Positions 7,311 through 15,376 of a stretch of DNA of 23,880 nucleotides are shown in pieces. Below the pieces are notes generated by a model. The model did no database searches, was not told the DNA's origin, and saw nothing but the letters and a program-made list of their open reading frames with translations. Where the stretch lies: positions 1 to 23,880 of the forward strand of contig DJAM01000009.1 of assembly GCA_002429595.1 (NCBI GenBank), given 5' to 3'. The translations under genes and the position numbers were made by a program. Origin of the DNA: Coxiellaceae bacterium UBA6002 (lineage in GTDB: Bacteria; Pseudomonadota; Gammaproteobacteria; UBA6002). How positions within the stretch are numbered: the first letter of the stretch is position 1; the number at the start of each line of letters is the position of its first letter.

Positions 7311-7442
7311 TCATTCCCGCGAAGGCGGGAATCCATTTATAGGTGCGGCTGGAAGGATGGGTTCCCGCCTTCGCGGGAATGACAGCCTTCGCGGGAATGA
7401 CAGCCCATTCGCGGAATGGACAGCCTCTCGCGGTAATGACAA
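7311..7442. repeat. Family A (dRS3-like) repeat, copy 2, with tandem right-half tail
   Basis: The 21-base arms at 7311-7331 (starting TCATTCCCGCGAAGG) and 7362-7382 are perfect inverted copies around a 30-base spacer. The right half (CGCGGGAATGACAGCC) is then repeated about three more times with increasing decay up to 7442 in units of 18-20 bases. It fills the gap between rluE and mnmA. Open frames at 7311-7541 (-) and from 7357 (+) are translations of this repeat. Confidence 0.88.
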
Positions 7443-7489
7443 GAGGGTTGGTTGTTTTCTAGGCTTCTTTACTCTGTTAAACTCCTCTA

Positions 7490-8566
7490 ATGAACCATCA
7501 AAAGCACATTGTATTAGGCCTCTCTGGAGGGGTCGACTCATCCGTTACTGCCCTGCTCTTAACTCAACAAGGCTATCGTGTTACTGCCGTGTTTATGCAA
7601 AATTGGGAGGCAGAGCAAGATGATCCTTATTGTCAGGCGGAAGCTGACTTAACGGATGCTAGAGCGGTCTGTGATAAATTGGGTATCCCATTAAAAACTG
7701 TTAATTTTGCGAAAGAATATTGGGATCGGGTTTTTACTTATTTTCTAGATGAGCTTGCTAAAGGGCGAACGCCAAATCCAGATATCTTTTGTAATCAGGA
7801 AATCAAATTTAAAGCCTTTTTATCTTATGCGCTCGAGCTCGGAGCCGATGCCATTGCCACAGGCCATTATGCGCAATTAGAAAAGCAACAAGATTTAGTG
7901 CTACTAAAAAAAGGGCTCGATGACACGAAAGATCAAAGTTATTTCTTATATCGGCTGAACCAACATCAATTGAGTCACAGTGAGTTTCCGCTCGGAAAAC
8001 TCGAAAAAAAATCAGTGCGAGCTTTAGCTTCTGAGGCCGGATTAATTACTTCACAAAAAAAAGACAGCACTGGAATTTGCTTTATCGGGGAGCGAAAGTT
8101 TAATCAGTTCGTCAAAGAATATTTATTAGCACAACCGGGTGATATTGAAACTGATACCGGAAAAGTCATCGGCAGCCATCAGGGATTAATGTTTTATACC
8201 CTTGGTCAACGTCAAGGTCTTGGCATTGGTGGCCATAAAAATTATTCTGAAGCTCCTTGGTACGTGCTTCATAAAGATCTTAATCGAAATACACTGATTG
8301 TTGGTCAGGATCCTGAACATCCCTTGTTAATGCAATCTTCGTTGCATTGTGAACAAATACATTGGATAGCTCAAAAACCAAATGAAAACTTTATTTGCCA
8401 TGCGAAGATTCGTTATCGACAAAAAGAACAACCCTGTACAGTGACCCAAGTTGCTGACGATCGGTATCAAGTGACATTTGAACAACCACAACGTGCTATT
8501 ACACCTGGACAATCTGTGGTGTTTTATCACCAAGATATTTGTCTTGGCGGCGGCATAATTTGTTAA
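7490..8566 (+). CDS. mnmA: tRNA-specific 2-thiouridylase MnmA
   Basis: MnmA adds the 2-thio group to wobble U34 of tRNA Lys, Glu and Gln, taking sulfur from the IscS/Tus relay. The 358-residue protein has the ATP PP-loop LSGGVDSS (11-18), the two catalytic cysteines Cys101 (NPDIFCNQ) and Cys197 (STGICFIGER), matching Cys102 and Cys199 of E. coli, the GHYAQL segment, and the C-terminal barrel (TLGQRQGLGIGG, RAITPGQSVVFY). Length is close to the family norm. It starts 47 bases after the family A repeat. The phhB-like gene follows nine bases past the stop with a strong ribosome site, so the two are probably co-transcribed. In E. coli nudJ lies between rluE and mnmA and hflD follows; both are missing here, with repeats in the first place and phhB in the second. 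Confidence 0.97.
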   Translation: MNHQKHIVLGLSGGVDSSVTALLLTQQGYRVTAVFMQNWEAEQDDPYCQAEADLTDARAVCDKLGIPLKTVNFAKEYWDRVFTYFLDELAKGRTPNPDIFCNQEIKFKAFLSYALELGADAIATGHYAQLEKQQDLVLLKKGLDDTKDQSYFLYRLNQHQLSHSEFPLGKLEKKSVRALASEAGLITSQKKDSTGICFIGERKFNQFVKEYLLAQPGDIETDTGKVIGSHQGLMFYTLGQRQGLGIGGHKNYSEAPWYVLHKDLNRNTLIVGQDPEHPLLMQSSLHCEQIHWIAQKPNENFICHAKIRYRQKEQPCTVTQVADDRYQVTFEQPQRAITPGQSVVFYHQDICLGGGIIC

Positions 8567-8575
8567 GGAGAATTT

Positions 8576-8911
8576 ATGAGCGATTTAACCGAAAAAAAAT
8601 GTGTTCCTTGTGAAGGTGGTACGGCTGGTTTGTCCAAGCCAGAAGCCGAAGTATTAATGAAAAAGCTCAATGATTGGACGTTAAATTTTGGTGCACCGGA
8701 GATTACCAAAAGTTTATCGTTTAAAAATTTTCATAAAACCATGGATTTTGTGAATGCTGTTGCCTATATCGCAAATAAAGAAAATCATCATCCTGACTTA
8801 TGTGTTGGTTTTAATTACTGTACGATTTCGCTAAAGACGCATGCTATTTCTGGTTTGTCTGAAAATGATTTTATCGTTGCAGCGAAAATTGATGCGTTGA
8901 TGAAATTGTAG
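8576..8911 (+). CDS. phhB: Pterin-4a-carbinolamine dehydratase
   Basis: This enzyme dehydrates 4a-hydroxytetrahydropterin, recycling the cofactor of aromatic amino acid hydroxylases. The 111-residue product carries the family's active-site block KENHHPDL (68-75, with His71, His72 and Asp74), the third catalytic His at 89 in LKTHAISGLSENDF, and an N-terminal CVPCEGGTAGLSKPE segment often seen in bacterial forms. It starts nine bases after mnmA with TAAGGAGAATTT before the ATG, so it is the second gene of that operon. No phenylalanine hydroxylase gene (phhA) is nearby, so the substrate source is outside the window. A moonlighting role like DCoH is possible but not shown. A perfect hairpin (8928-8951) follows. 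Confidence 0.94.
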   Translation: MSDLTEKKCVPCEGGTAGLSKPEAEVLMKKLNDWTLNFGAPEITKSLSFKNFHKTMDFVNAVAYIANKENHHPDLCVGFNYCTISLKTHAISGLSENDFIVAAKIDALMKL

Positions 8912-8916
8912 ATTAC

Positions 8917-8951
8917 CCTCACCCTAGCCCTCTCCCGCAAGCGGGAGAGGG
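8917..8951. repeat. Family B palindromic repeat, copy 3 (likely two-way terminator)
   Basis: It begins CCCTCACCCTAGC and contains the perfect 11-bp hairpin CCCTCTCCCGC (8928-8938) / GCGGGAGAGGG (8941-8951) with a 2-base loop. It lies between the convergent phhB (stop 8911) and the membrane protein (stop 8965). It can terminate both, although neither side has a clear T run. Confidence 0.85.
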
Positions 8952-8964
8952 AATAAAATTCCTA

Positions 8965-9708
8965 TTAACTCTGTAATCGATGCTGATCCGAGGTTGGCGA
9001 TGGCAGCGACTTGATGAATTTCAAGTTATGAAACTGCACAAGTAAAATAGCGTAAAAGTACGGAATAAAGAAACTCAAAATAAAGGCATCGATTAGCAAT
9101 AGCCAGATTTGATCGGCCCACGGCGTGAATCTGATGAAGTTTCGCAATAAATAAGAAAGTATATAAGGGATGATAATAACGAAAAAAGTTTGCCACCAAA
9201 AACCCCAAACTAATCTGGCACTACTTTCAAAAGATTGGAATATGCCTTGTCGTTCGATAACGATGAACGGTAAAAACATCGAAAATAAGATCGCCATGAA
9301 AATCCCAGGCAATATTAATAAAAATACTCCGATATTAATTGCTAGAAAATACAATAGCATCGAAAAATATAGCGTAAAGATCTTGCTCTTGGCATATCCA
9401 AAGACAATCTTGTAGTTTACCTTCTGTTCAGTTGCAATGAGTTGTCCTGTATATAACAATACCGACACAAAGTAAGCTTCGACAATTAACAAACCCACAT
9501 ACACCAATAGTGCTAGCCAGGAGAAAACAAGATGGCCTTTAGCATTGACTTCGTAAAAACCAACGAAACCGTACAAAAATGGTACGATATGAATAATAGA
9601 AATAATAATAGCCCAAGGTAACAGGGGAAGCAGGCTGGGTTTGTAAAGTTCCCAAGCGTCTTTTAAAATCCCTGAAATGGTCAGAGGAACATTTTTTAGC
9701 TTGTACAT
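8965..9708 (-). CDS. Polytopic inner-membrane protein, YciC/UPF0259-like
   Basis: The 247-residue product is mostly hydrophobic, with about six membrane segments (near 25-48, 62-90, 110-132, 134-152, 171-190 and 200-226). Two cues suggest the YciC/UPF0259 or related GlpF-domain-like group: the start with an amphipathic LKDAWELYKPSLLPLLPWA segment, and the central LPGIFMAILFSMFLPFIVIE followed by SFESSARLVWGFWW, a pattern common in these proteins (a long-lived small-xx-P helix followed by a conserved Ser/Trp loop). The function of the family is unknown. ATG at 9708 has AGGAGA nearby. It is divergent from mfd with about 67 bases between start codons. Assignment is by pattern only. Confidence 0.6.
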   Translation of the reverse strand: MYKLKNVPLTISGILKDAWELYKPSLLPLLPWAIIISIIHIVPFLYGFVGFYEVNAKGHLVFSWLALLVYVGLLIVEAYFVSVLLYTGQLIATEQKVNYKIVFGYAKSKIFTLYFSMLLYFLAINIGVFLLILPGIFMAILFSMFLPFIVIERQGIFQSFESSARLVWGFWWQTFFVIIIPYILSYLLRNFIRFTPWADQIWLLLIDAFILSFFIPYFYAILLVQFHNLKFIKSLPSPTSDQHRLQS

Positions 9709-9740
9709 CCCTGTCTCCTAAGTAAAAATCCTGTTAGCTA

Positions 9741-9752
9741 GATATTAATATC
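9741..9752. promoter_or_regulatory. Perfect 12-bp palindrome in the divergent promoter region of mfd
   Basis: GATATTAATATC is perfectly self-complementary and sits between the starts of the membrane protein (9708) and mfd (9776). It overlaps the place where the mfd -35 to -10 region would lie (TATAGA at 9757-9762). It could be an operator, but AT-rich palindromes arise easily by chance. Confidence 0.3.
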
Positions 9753-9775
9753 CAATTATAGAATATGTGATCAAT

Positions 9776-12700
9776 ATGACTAACCTTTCTCCATTAAACG
9801 CAAGTTTACCAAACAAAACTGGCGAACGACACTTTTGGACTCATCTGTATGGCGCAGCTCAAAGTCTAGCCATCTATAGTAGTGCCGTTAATTATTCCGG
9901 CCTTGTGGTAGTCGTGACACCCGATACCCTAACAGCCACCAAGCTGCAGTTTGAGTTGAATTTTTTTGCTAGTGACTCATCTGTGCCCATTGTTAATTTT
10001 CCGGATTGGGAAATTTTACCTTATGATCAATTTTCACCACATCAGGACATCATCTCTGAACGATTATTGACCCTGTACCGCCTACCCCAACTCAAAAAAG
10101 GCATTTTAATCGTACCGATTAATACCTTGATGCATTTTACAACGACTCGAGACTATGTCGAATCGTTAACCTTTTTCTTAAAAAAAGGCGATCAACTTGA
10201 TCTCACTGAATTTCAGCGCCGTTTGGAGCGCATTGGTTATCGACACGTCTCACAAGTAATGGAGCATGGTGAATTTTCAGTCCGAGGGTCTCTCATTGAT
10301 ATTTTTCCGATGGGTAGTGAAAACCCTTTTCGTATCGATCTCTTTGATGTTGAAGTAGATAGCATTCGTACTTTCGAAACGGATACGCAGCGATCGATCG
10401 AGGTGGTCGATGAAATTCAATTGCTCCCGGCTCGAGAATTCCCTCTCAACGACAAAGCAATTTCCACATTTCGACAAGCTTGGCGTAACCACTTTAGTGG
10501 CAACCCTACCCTCTGTCCACTTTATGAAAGCGTCACCCAAGGTCAATTTGCTTCGGGCATCGAATACTATCTGACTTTATTCTTTGACACTAAAAATACC
10601 CTATTTAATTTTTTTGAGCCCAATACTGTCATCATCCAATTAGGCGACATTGAACAAAAAGCTAACCAATTCTGGCAAGAAGTTAATTACCGTCATGAGC
10701 AACTTGGCTATGATATTCATCGACCAATACTAGATCCCAAAGAAATTGTCTTACCAGTTAATGACTTATTCGGTCATATTAAACAATTTCCGCAAGTGCT
10801 GATCACAGAAGAACAACGAAATCACAGCATTTGTTTTGCCTCAACGAAGCCACAAGAATTTCGAATCGACAGCAAAGCAGAAGTGCCCCTAAAACCATTG
10901 AAGGATTATCTGGAAGAAAGCCATGATCGTGTTTTGATTTGTGCTGAAACGTTGGGTAGAAGAGAAGCCATTATTAACCTATTGGATGACAGCAAAATTT
11001 CAGCGCCTACCCTTCCCAACTGGCAATCATTTCTTAATAACGATACGCGAATTGCATTAACCGTCGCGAATCTTGATCAAGGCATGGCGCTGCAGGATCC
11101 AAAAATTACGCTGATTACCGAAGCGCAATTTTTCGGACAACAGGTGATGCAGCGACGTCTTCGCACTAAAAACGCGCCCGACCCCGAAAACATTATTAAA
11201 GATTTAGCGGAATTAAAGATTGGCGCACCCGTAGTTCACATTAACCATGGGGTCGGTAAGTATGTGGGACTGCAATTAATTAAGACCGGCGATTTTGAAG
11301 CTGAATATTTAACATTAGAATATGCAGATAACAATAAACTTTATGTACCAATTTCCGCCTTACATCAAATTGCACGATATACCGGTCGAGAGGATGAACA
11401 CGCACCGCTCTATCAGCTCGGCACTAAAAGATGGGAAAAAATAAAACAAAAAACAGCCGAGAAAATCCGCGATGTTGCCGCAGAATTATTAGATATTTAT
11501 TCGCGGCGCGAGGCACGTCGAGGTCATAGTTTCTCGGTTCCCAATCATCACTATCTAACTTTTGCAGCTGAGTTCCCCTTTGAAGAAACGCCTGATCAGC
11601 TCAAAGCAATTGGTGAAGTCATTGGTGATATGACGGCAGAGCAACCTATGGATCGCTTGGTCTGTGGTGATGTTGGCTTTGGTAAAACCGAAGTAGCAAT
11701 GCGTGCGGCATTTATTTGTGTTCAAGATAACAAACAGGCGTGCGTCTTAGTACCCACTACTCTCTTAGCCCAACAACATTACCAAAGTTTTCGAGATCGC
11801 TTTGCAAATTGGCCAATCAAAGTTGCCGCGCTCTCACGCTTTCAATCAAAAAAAGAGCAGGAGCAAACGATAAAGGAAATTACTGAAGGCAAAGTCGATA
11901 TTGTTATTGGAACGCACAAGTTGCTGCAAAGCGATTTGAAATTTAAAGATTTAGGTTTACTGATTATCGATGAAGAGCATCGCTTTGGTGTAACCCAAAA
12001 AGAAAAAATTAAAGCAATCAAAAGCGAAGTTGATATTTTAACATTAACAGCAACACCGATTCCTCGCACACTCAATATGTCATTAACGGGTGTTCGTGAT
12101 TTATCAATCATTGCAACACCACCAGCCAAACGTCTATCGATTAAAACTTTCGTTCAAGAGTATAACCCCGGGATCATTCGAGAAGCTGTATTACGGGAAA
12201 TTTTACGTGGTGGTCAAGTTTATTTCTTACACAATGATGTGCGCTCAATCGAGGAAACCACTGATAAATTAGCTAAGCTCATTCCTGAGGCCAAAGTCAA
12301 TTTTGCGCATGGTCAAATGACTGAACGGGCACTTGAAAAAATCATGTCCGATTTTTATCACAGTCGATTTAATGTGTTAGTCTGCTCAACAATTGTGGAA
12401 TCAGGTATTGATATTCCGACGGCTAATACCATCATTATTAATAAAGCGAATCATTTTGGCTTAGCCCAATTGCATCAATTGCGGGGCCGAGTCGGCCGAT
12501 CACACCACCAAGCCTATGCTTATTTATTAATACCCCCAGTAAAAACCATCACCAAAGATGCCTTAAAACGTTTGGAAGCTATTGAGAGCCTAGAAGATCT
12601 CGGAGCAGGCTTCATGCTAGCTACATATGATCTTGAAATTCGAGGTGCAGGCGAGATACTCGGAGAAGATCAAAGTGGTTTTATCGAAGAAGTCGGATTT

Positions 12701-13225
12701 CATATGTACAGTGAAATGTTGGATTCAGCCGTCAAGGCATTGAAGCAAGGCAAAGAGCCGAATCTTGATCAACCCTTAAATTCTGGCTGCGAAGTTGATT
12801 TTAGAATTACAGCACTTATTCCCGATAATTATTTATCCGATGTTCACGTGCGTTTAAATTTATACAAACGTATCGCTAGCAGCAAAACTGCAGTCGAGTT
12901 ACACGATATTCAAGTTGAAATGGTAGATCGCTTTGGATTACTGCCACAACCCATTAAGAATTTGTTCGCAATCACCGAGATCAAATTATTATGTAATCCA
13001 CTTGGCATTACGAAAGTCGAGTTCGGTGAAAAGAATGGCAGGATCGAATTTGAGGCTGAGCCTAATATAAATTTACCGAATTTACTTGGTTTGATTCAGA
13101 AGCAACCGCAGGTGTATCAGCTCGAGGGTTCGCGTGGTTTTAAGTTTAAAGTGACTGAAACTAATCATGAGGCTAAGATTAAATTGGTGCAGCAGATACT
13201 GAAAGTGTTGACGCCTGGTGCTTGA
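9776..13225 (+). CDS. mfd: Transcription-repair coupling factor Mfd
   Basis: Mfd removes RNA polymerase stalled at DNA lesions and recruits UvrA. The 1149-residue product is collinear with E. coli Mfd (1148): UvrB-like N-terminal part (WEILPYDQFSPHQDIISERL, QVMEHGEFSVRG), RNA polymerase interaction domain at about 480-545 (GAPVVHINHGVGKY), a RecG-like motor with Walker A GDVGFGKT (631-638), DEEH (732-735), TATPIPRTLNMS and QLRGRVGRSHHQAYAYLL, the LEIRGAGEILGEDQSG relay segment, and the C-terminal D7 domain. Start: ATG at 9776; a GTG at 9767 is also in frame. No ribosome site precedes either, and a TATAGA at 9757-9762 would leave only a very short leader. A long family B hairpin lies eight bases after the stop. 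Confidence 0.98.
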   Translation: MTNLSPLNASLPNKTGERHFWTHLYGAAQSLAIYSSAVNYSGLVVVVTPDTLTATKLQFELNFFASDSSVPIVNFPDWEILPYDQFSPHQDIISERLLTLYRLPQLKKGILIVPINTLMHFTTTRDYVESLTFFLKKGDQLDLTEFQRRLERIGYRHVSQVMEHGEFSVRGSLIDIFPMGSENPFRIDLFDVEVDSIRTFETDTQRSIEVVDEIQLLPAREFPLNDKAISTFRQAWRNHFSGNPTLCPLYESVTQGQFASGIEYYLTLFFDTKNTLFNFFEPNTVIIQLGDIEQKANQFWQEVNYRHEQLGYDIHRPILDPKEIVLPVNDLFGHIKQFPQVLITEEQRNHSICFASTKPQEFRIDSKAEVPLKPLKDYLEESHDRVLICAETLGRREAIINLLDDSKISAPTLPNWQSFLNNDTRIALTVANLDQGMALQDPKITLITEAQFFGQQVMQRRLRTKNAPDPENIIKDLAELKIGAPVVHINHGVGKYVGLQLIKTGDFEAEYLTLEYADNNKLYVPISALHQIARYTGREDEHAPLYQLGTKRWEKIKQKTAEKIRDVAAELLDIYSRREARRGHSFSVPNHHYLTFAAEFPFEETPDQLKAIGEVIGDMTAEQPMDRLVCGDVGFGKTEVAMRAAFICVQDNKQACVLVPTTLLAQQHYQSFRDRFANWPIKVAALSRFQSKKEQEQTIKEITEGKVDIVIGTHKLLQSDLKFKDLGLLIIDEEHRFGVTQKEKIKAIKSEVDILTLTATPIPRTLNMSLTGVRDLSIIATPPAKRLSIKTFVQEYNPGIIREAVLREILRGGQVYFLHNDVRSIEETTDKLAKLIPEAKVNFAHGQMTERALEKIMSDFYHSRFNVLVCSTIVESGIDIPTANTIIINKANHFGLAQLHQLRGRVGRSHHQAYAYLLIPPVKTITKDALKRLEAIESLEDLGAGFMLATYDLEIRGAGEILGEDQSGFIEEVGFHMYSEMLDSAVKALKQGKEPNLDQPLNSGCEVDFRITALIPDNYLSDVHVRLNLYKRIASSKTAVELHDIQVEMVDRFGLLPQPIKNLFAITEIKLLCNPLGITKVEFGEKNGRIEFEAEPNINLPNLLGLIQKQPQVYQLEGSRGFKFKVTETNHEAKIKLVQQILKVLTPGA

Positions 13226-13232
13226 TTAATTT

Positions 13233-13307
13233 CCCTCACCCCAGCCCTCTCCCGCTGCGCATACCCTAAAATACTCAAACTAACAGCGGGAGAGGCTGGG
13301 GGGAGGG
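13233..13307. repeat. Family B palindromic repeat, copy 4, long stem and 26-base loop
   Basis: The 25-base left arm (13233-13257, starting CCCTCACCCCAGCC) pairs with 13284-13307 with one skipped base and one mismatch. The 26-base loop (13258-13283) is AT-richer than the arms and unlike the 2-3 base loops of the other copies. It lies between the convergent mfd and cyclase genes, so it can end both transcripts. Confidence 0.88.
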
Positions 13308-13318
13308 AAAAGACCTAC

Positions 13319-15139
13319 TTACTTCCGAGCAGAATCAAAATCCAAAATAAAGGCCTCTAACGGCGCGGTTAAACTGCGATGACGCACTATTATAGGGTGA
13401 TATTTAATATGTAAATTATCAAGATGCTGCTTAAAGTCTTTCTCGTCCAAACAATTTTGTGAAATGATTATATCTCCCGGCTCAGCTTCGACTTGTAATT
13501 TTGTCACCATGTTGATGGTTTTACCGAAATAGTCAATTTTGCTGTTAAAATTAACCGCCAAGCAATCACCAGTATTAAGAGATATCTTGAACGCTAAATT
13601 TATATCGATTTTGCGTTTTTCTGTTTGCTGGTGCAAATAATAGGTGGCATCTAATGCATCATTCAAACTACTAAAAGAGACAAAACAGCCATCACCCGCC
13701 GTTTTGAAAACAACACCGCCAAATTTTGTTACAATCTCTGAGATGTAAACAAACCATTTCCTAACTTCTTTAAATGCATAGACATCACCGTGCTGCAAAT
13801 AAAATTCAGAGGAGTGAGAGATATCGATAAACATGATATTGAGTTTGCCAATTTCCAAGTTTAAATCTAATGGCAAAGCCTCATCAGGAAATAATTCATG
13901 AAATAAGTTATTTCTAAATAATATAGCAGGTCTTAATATATAATTTGCCTCCCAAGTTTTATTTTCAAAGACAAATAACATATCCTTTTCAAAGGGATTT
14001 TTTAAAGCGAAGTGCCAATAATCAGAATGATTTTTCATTTGTGAACTGGCACTTTGCACAAAAGAGCTATTTTCAGGATTTCCAACGACACGGTAATCGT
14101 ACTTGCCATGAGGCACGATGGTATCTATCGTAATGTCTTCAGTTTTTTTTCTCAAAGATTGCTGCAGCTTGATGTGCGGTTTCTCATGGGCTTCGCCACT
14201 GCAATAGTAAACTTTTTTAATCTCTCGCACAGATGGATGGATATGAAATACGATCTCAATTGAATTTTCAGTATTACTTTCAAATTCGATCTGACAAATA
14301 TCACACCGGCCATACACTGGAACTTCAGCTAAGAAAGGATTTTCGCTGCGAGGACCGCGACAATGTGGACAAATAGTATCCCAAGTTAGTAGCAACAGAC
14401 CAAGCCTTACGGCATGCAAACAGATCTCTAATAACGAATTCAAATCAGCACCCCATTTTTTCGCTAAAAAGACGATGCGAATCCGGTATAACTCGATTTC
14501 ATTTTCGAGTAGGAGATATTCTAAAAAGCGTCTGGCCAATTCAATATCGATTTTTAAACCAGAAAATAATTTGAGATATTCAGTAACCTTGTTTCGTTGT
14601 GCTTGTGTCAACACTCTTTGGTTTTCAGTAGTACCCGTTTGAATCTCATGTTCATAACGTTTAAAAACCTCTCGATAACGCTCAGCAAATTTATCAAAAA
14701 AGTGAGCCATTATTTTTTCGGCAAAGGGATGAGCGCCGATTGAGCCTATATAAATGTACAATCTAATAGCTTGGCCATTATTTATTCTCTGAATGACCCC
14801 GGTGATCCGGTTATATTTAAATGGACCCGCAGTAAAATAACGCATCCGTGATAACCATTGGCTGTAATTCCATTCCCAAGGTAATTCAATCCAAGATTGG
14901 AAATAATCACCACTGCCTGTTTTACCTACAATCTGGCCATTTTCTTCCGAATATTCTATGCCTTGGAAGCCCAAATCGTGATCTAATTGATTGGTATTGA
15001 CTATATAAGGCCATAGTTGTTCGGGTTGAATATTAAGATCAAAATACCAGAGTACTTCTTGTTTAGGGTCTACAGCTAAATCAGCAGGCCAAGGATATTT
15101 TTGTAGAAACTCGTTAATATTTAGAAGATTATCACTCAT
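13319..15139 (-). CDS. START-like / zinc-ribbon / class III nucleotide cyclase protein
   Basis: The 606-residue product ends in a class III adenylate/guanylate cyclase domain (about 430-606). It keeps both metal Asp residues (Asp439 in MFIDIS, Asp483 in KTAGDGCF), the ATP-type Lys479, Asp536 before FGKTIN, and the transition-state Asn543. The usual Arg four residues later is Lys547 (NMVTK instead of N-x-x-x-R). The N-terminus (about 25-165) looks like an SRPBCC/START-type lipid-binding fold (YFDLNIQPEQLWPYI). The middle, with CPHC at 257-260 and CDIC at 279-282, is a zinc-ribbon-like region; this layout recalls DUF5939 cyclases. No signal peptide or membrane segment, so it should be cytosolic. 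It is convergent with mfd and divergent from the first ankyrin gene. Expected product: cAMP, if active. The Lys may lower activity. Confidence 0.82.
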   Translation of the reverse strand: MSDNLLNINEFLQKYPWPADLAVDPKQEVLWYFDLNIQPEQLWPYIVNTNQLDHDLGFQGIEYSEENGQIVGKTGSGDYFQSWIELPWEWNYSQWLSRMRYFTAGPFKYNRITGVIQRINNGQAIRLYIYIGSIGAHPFAEKIMAHFFDKFAERYREVFKRYEHEIQTGTTENQRVLTQAQRNKVTEYLKLFSGLKIDIELARRFLEYLLLENEIELYRIRIVFLAKKWGADLNSLLEICLHAVRLGLLLLTWDTICPHCRGPRSENPFLAEVPVYGRCDICQIEFESNTENSIEIVFHIHPSVREIKKVYYCSGEAHEKPHIKLQQSLRKKTEDITIDTIVPHGKYDYRVVGNPENSSFVQSASSQMKNHSDYWHFALKNPFEKDMLFVFENKTWEANYILRPAILFRNNLFHELFPDEALPLDLNLEIGKLNIMFIDISHSSEFYLQHGDVYAFKEVRKWFVYISEIVTKFGGVVFKTAGDGCFVSFSSLNDALDATYYLHQQTEKRKIDINLAFKISLNTGDCLAVNFNSKIDYFGKTINMVTKLQVEAEPGDIIISQNCLDEKDFKQHLDNLHIKYHPIIVRHRSLTAPLEAFILDFDSARK

Positions 15140-15281
15140 ACTCTAATACTAGCTTAACTATTGCATACTAGTCTGGTGAAATCTTTTTTGATTGTTATGA
15201 TGAAATCCCCTTTACAAGTGTAGAAGTTAGCCTAAGACAGCCTTGAAACACAACCTTATTTTGAAGTATTTCCCACTGCAC

Positions 15282-15301
15282 TTTAAGATTATCTTAATAA
15301 T
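15282..15301 (+). promoter_or_regulatory. PmrA-box match upstream of the first ankyrin gene
   Basis: TTTAAG-ATTAT-CTTAAT fits the YTTAAK-N5-YTTAAK consensus of PmrA binding sites without a mismatch (15282-15298). It also resembles the longer Legionella/Coxiella form (cTTAATATT twice, two bases apart), with 15 of 18 positions. It lies 76 bases before the start codon at 15377. In Legionella and Coxiella PmrA activates dot/icm genes and many effector genes. No strong -10 box was found downstream (CATAAG at about 15324 is the best nearby). The setting is AT-rich, so a chance match is possible. Confidence 0.5.
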
Positions 15302-15376
15302 TATTAGCTACGCTTGTACGCACATAAGTCGCGCTGTATTCGTGATACTTAAAAAACACCTCATTAGAGAAAAACT

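Noticed and set aside
7311..7623. Open frames on both strands around the rluE-mnmA gap
   Set aside because: They cover the repeat and run into mnmA in the wrong frame.
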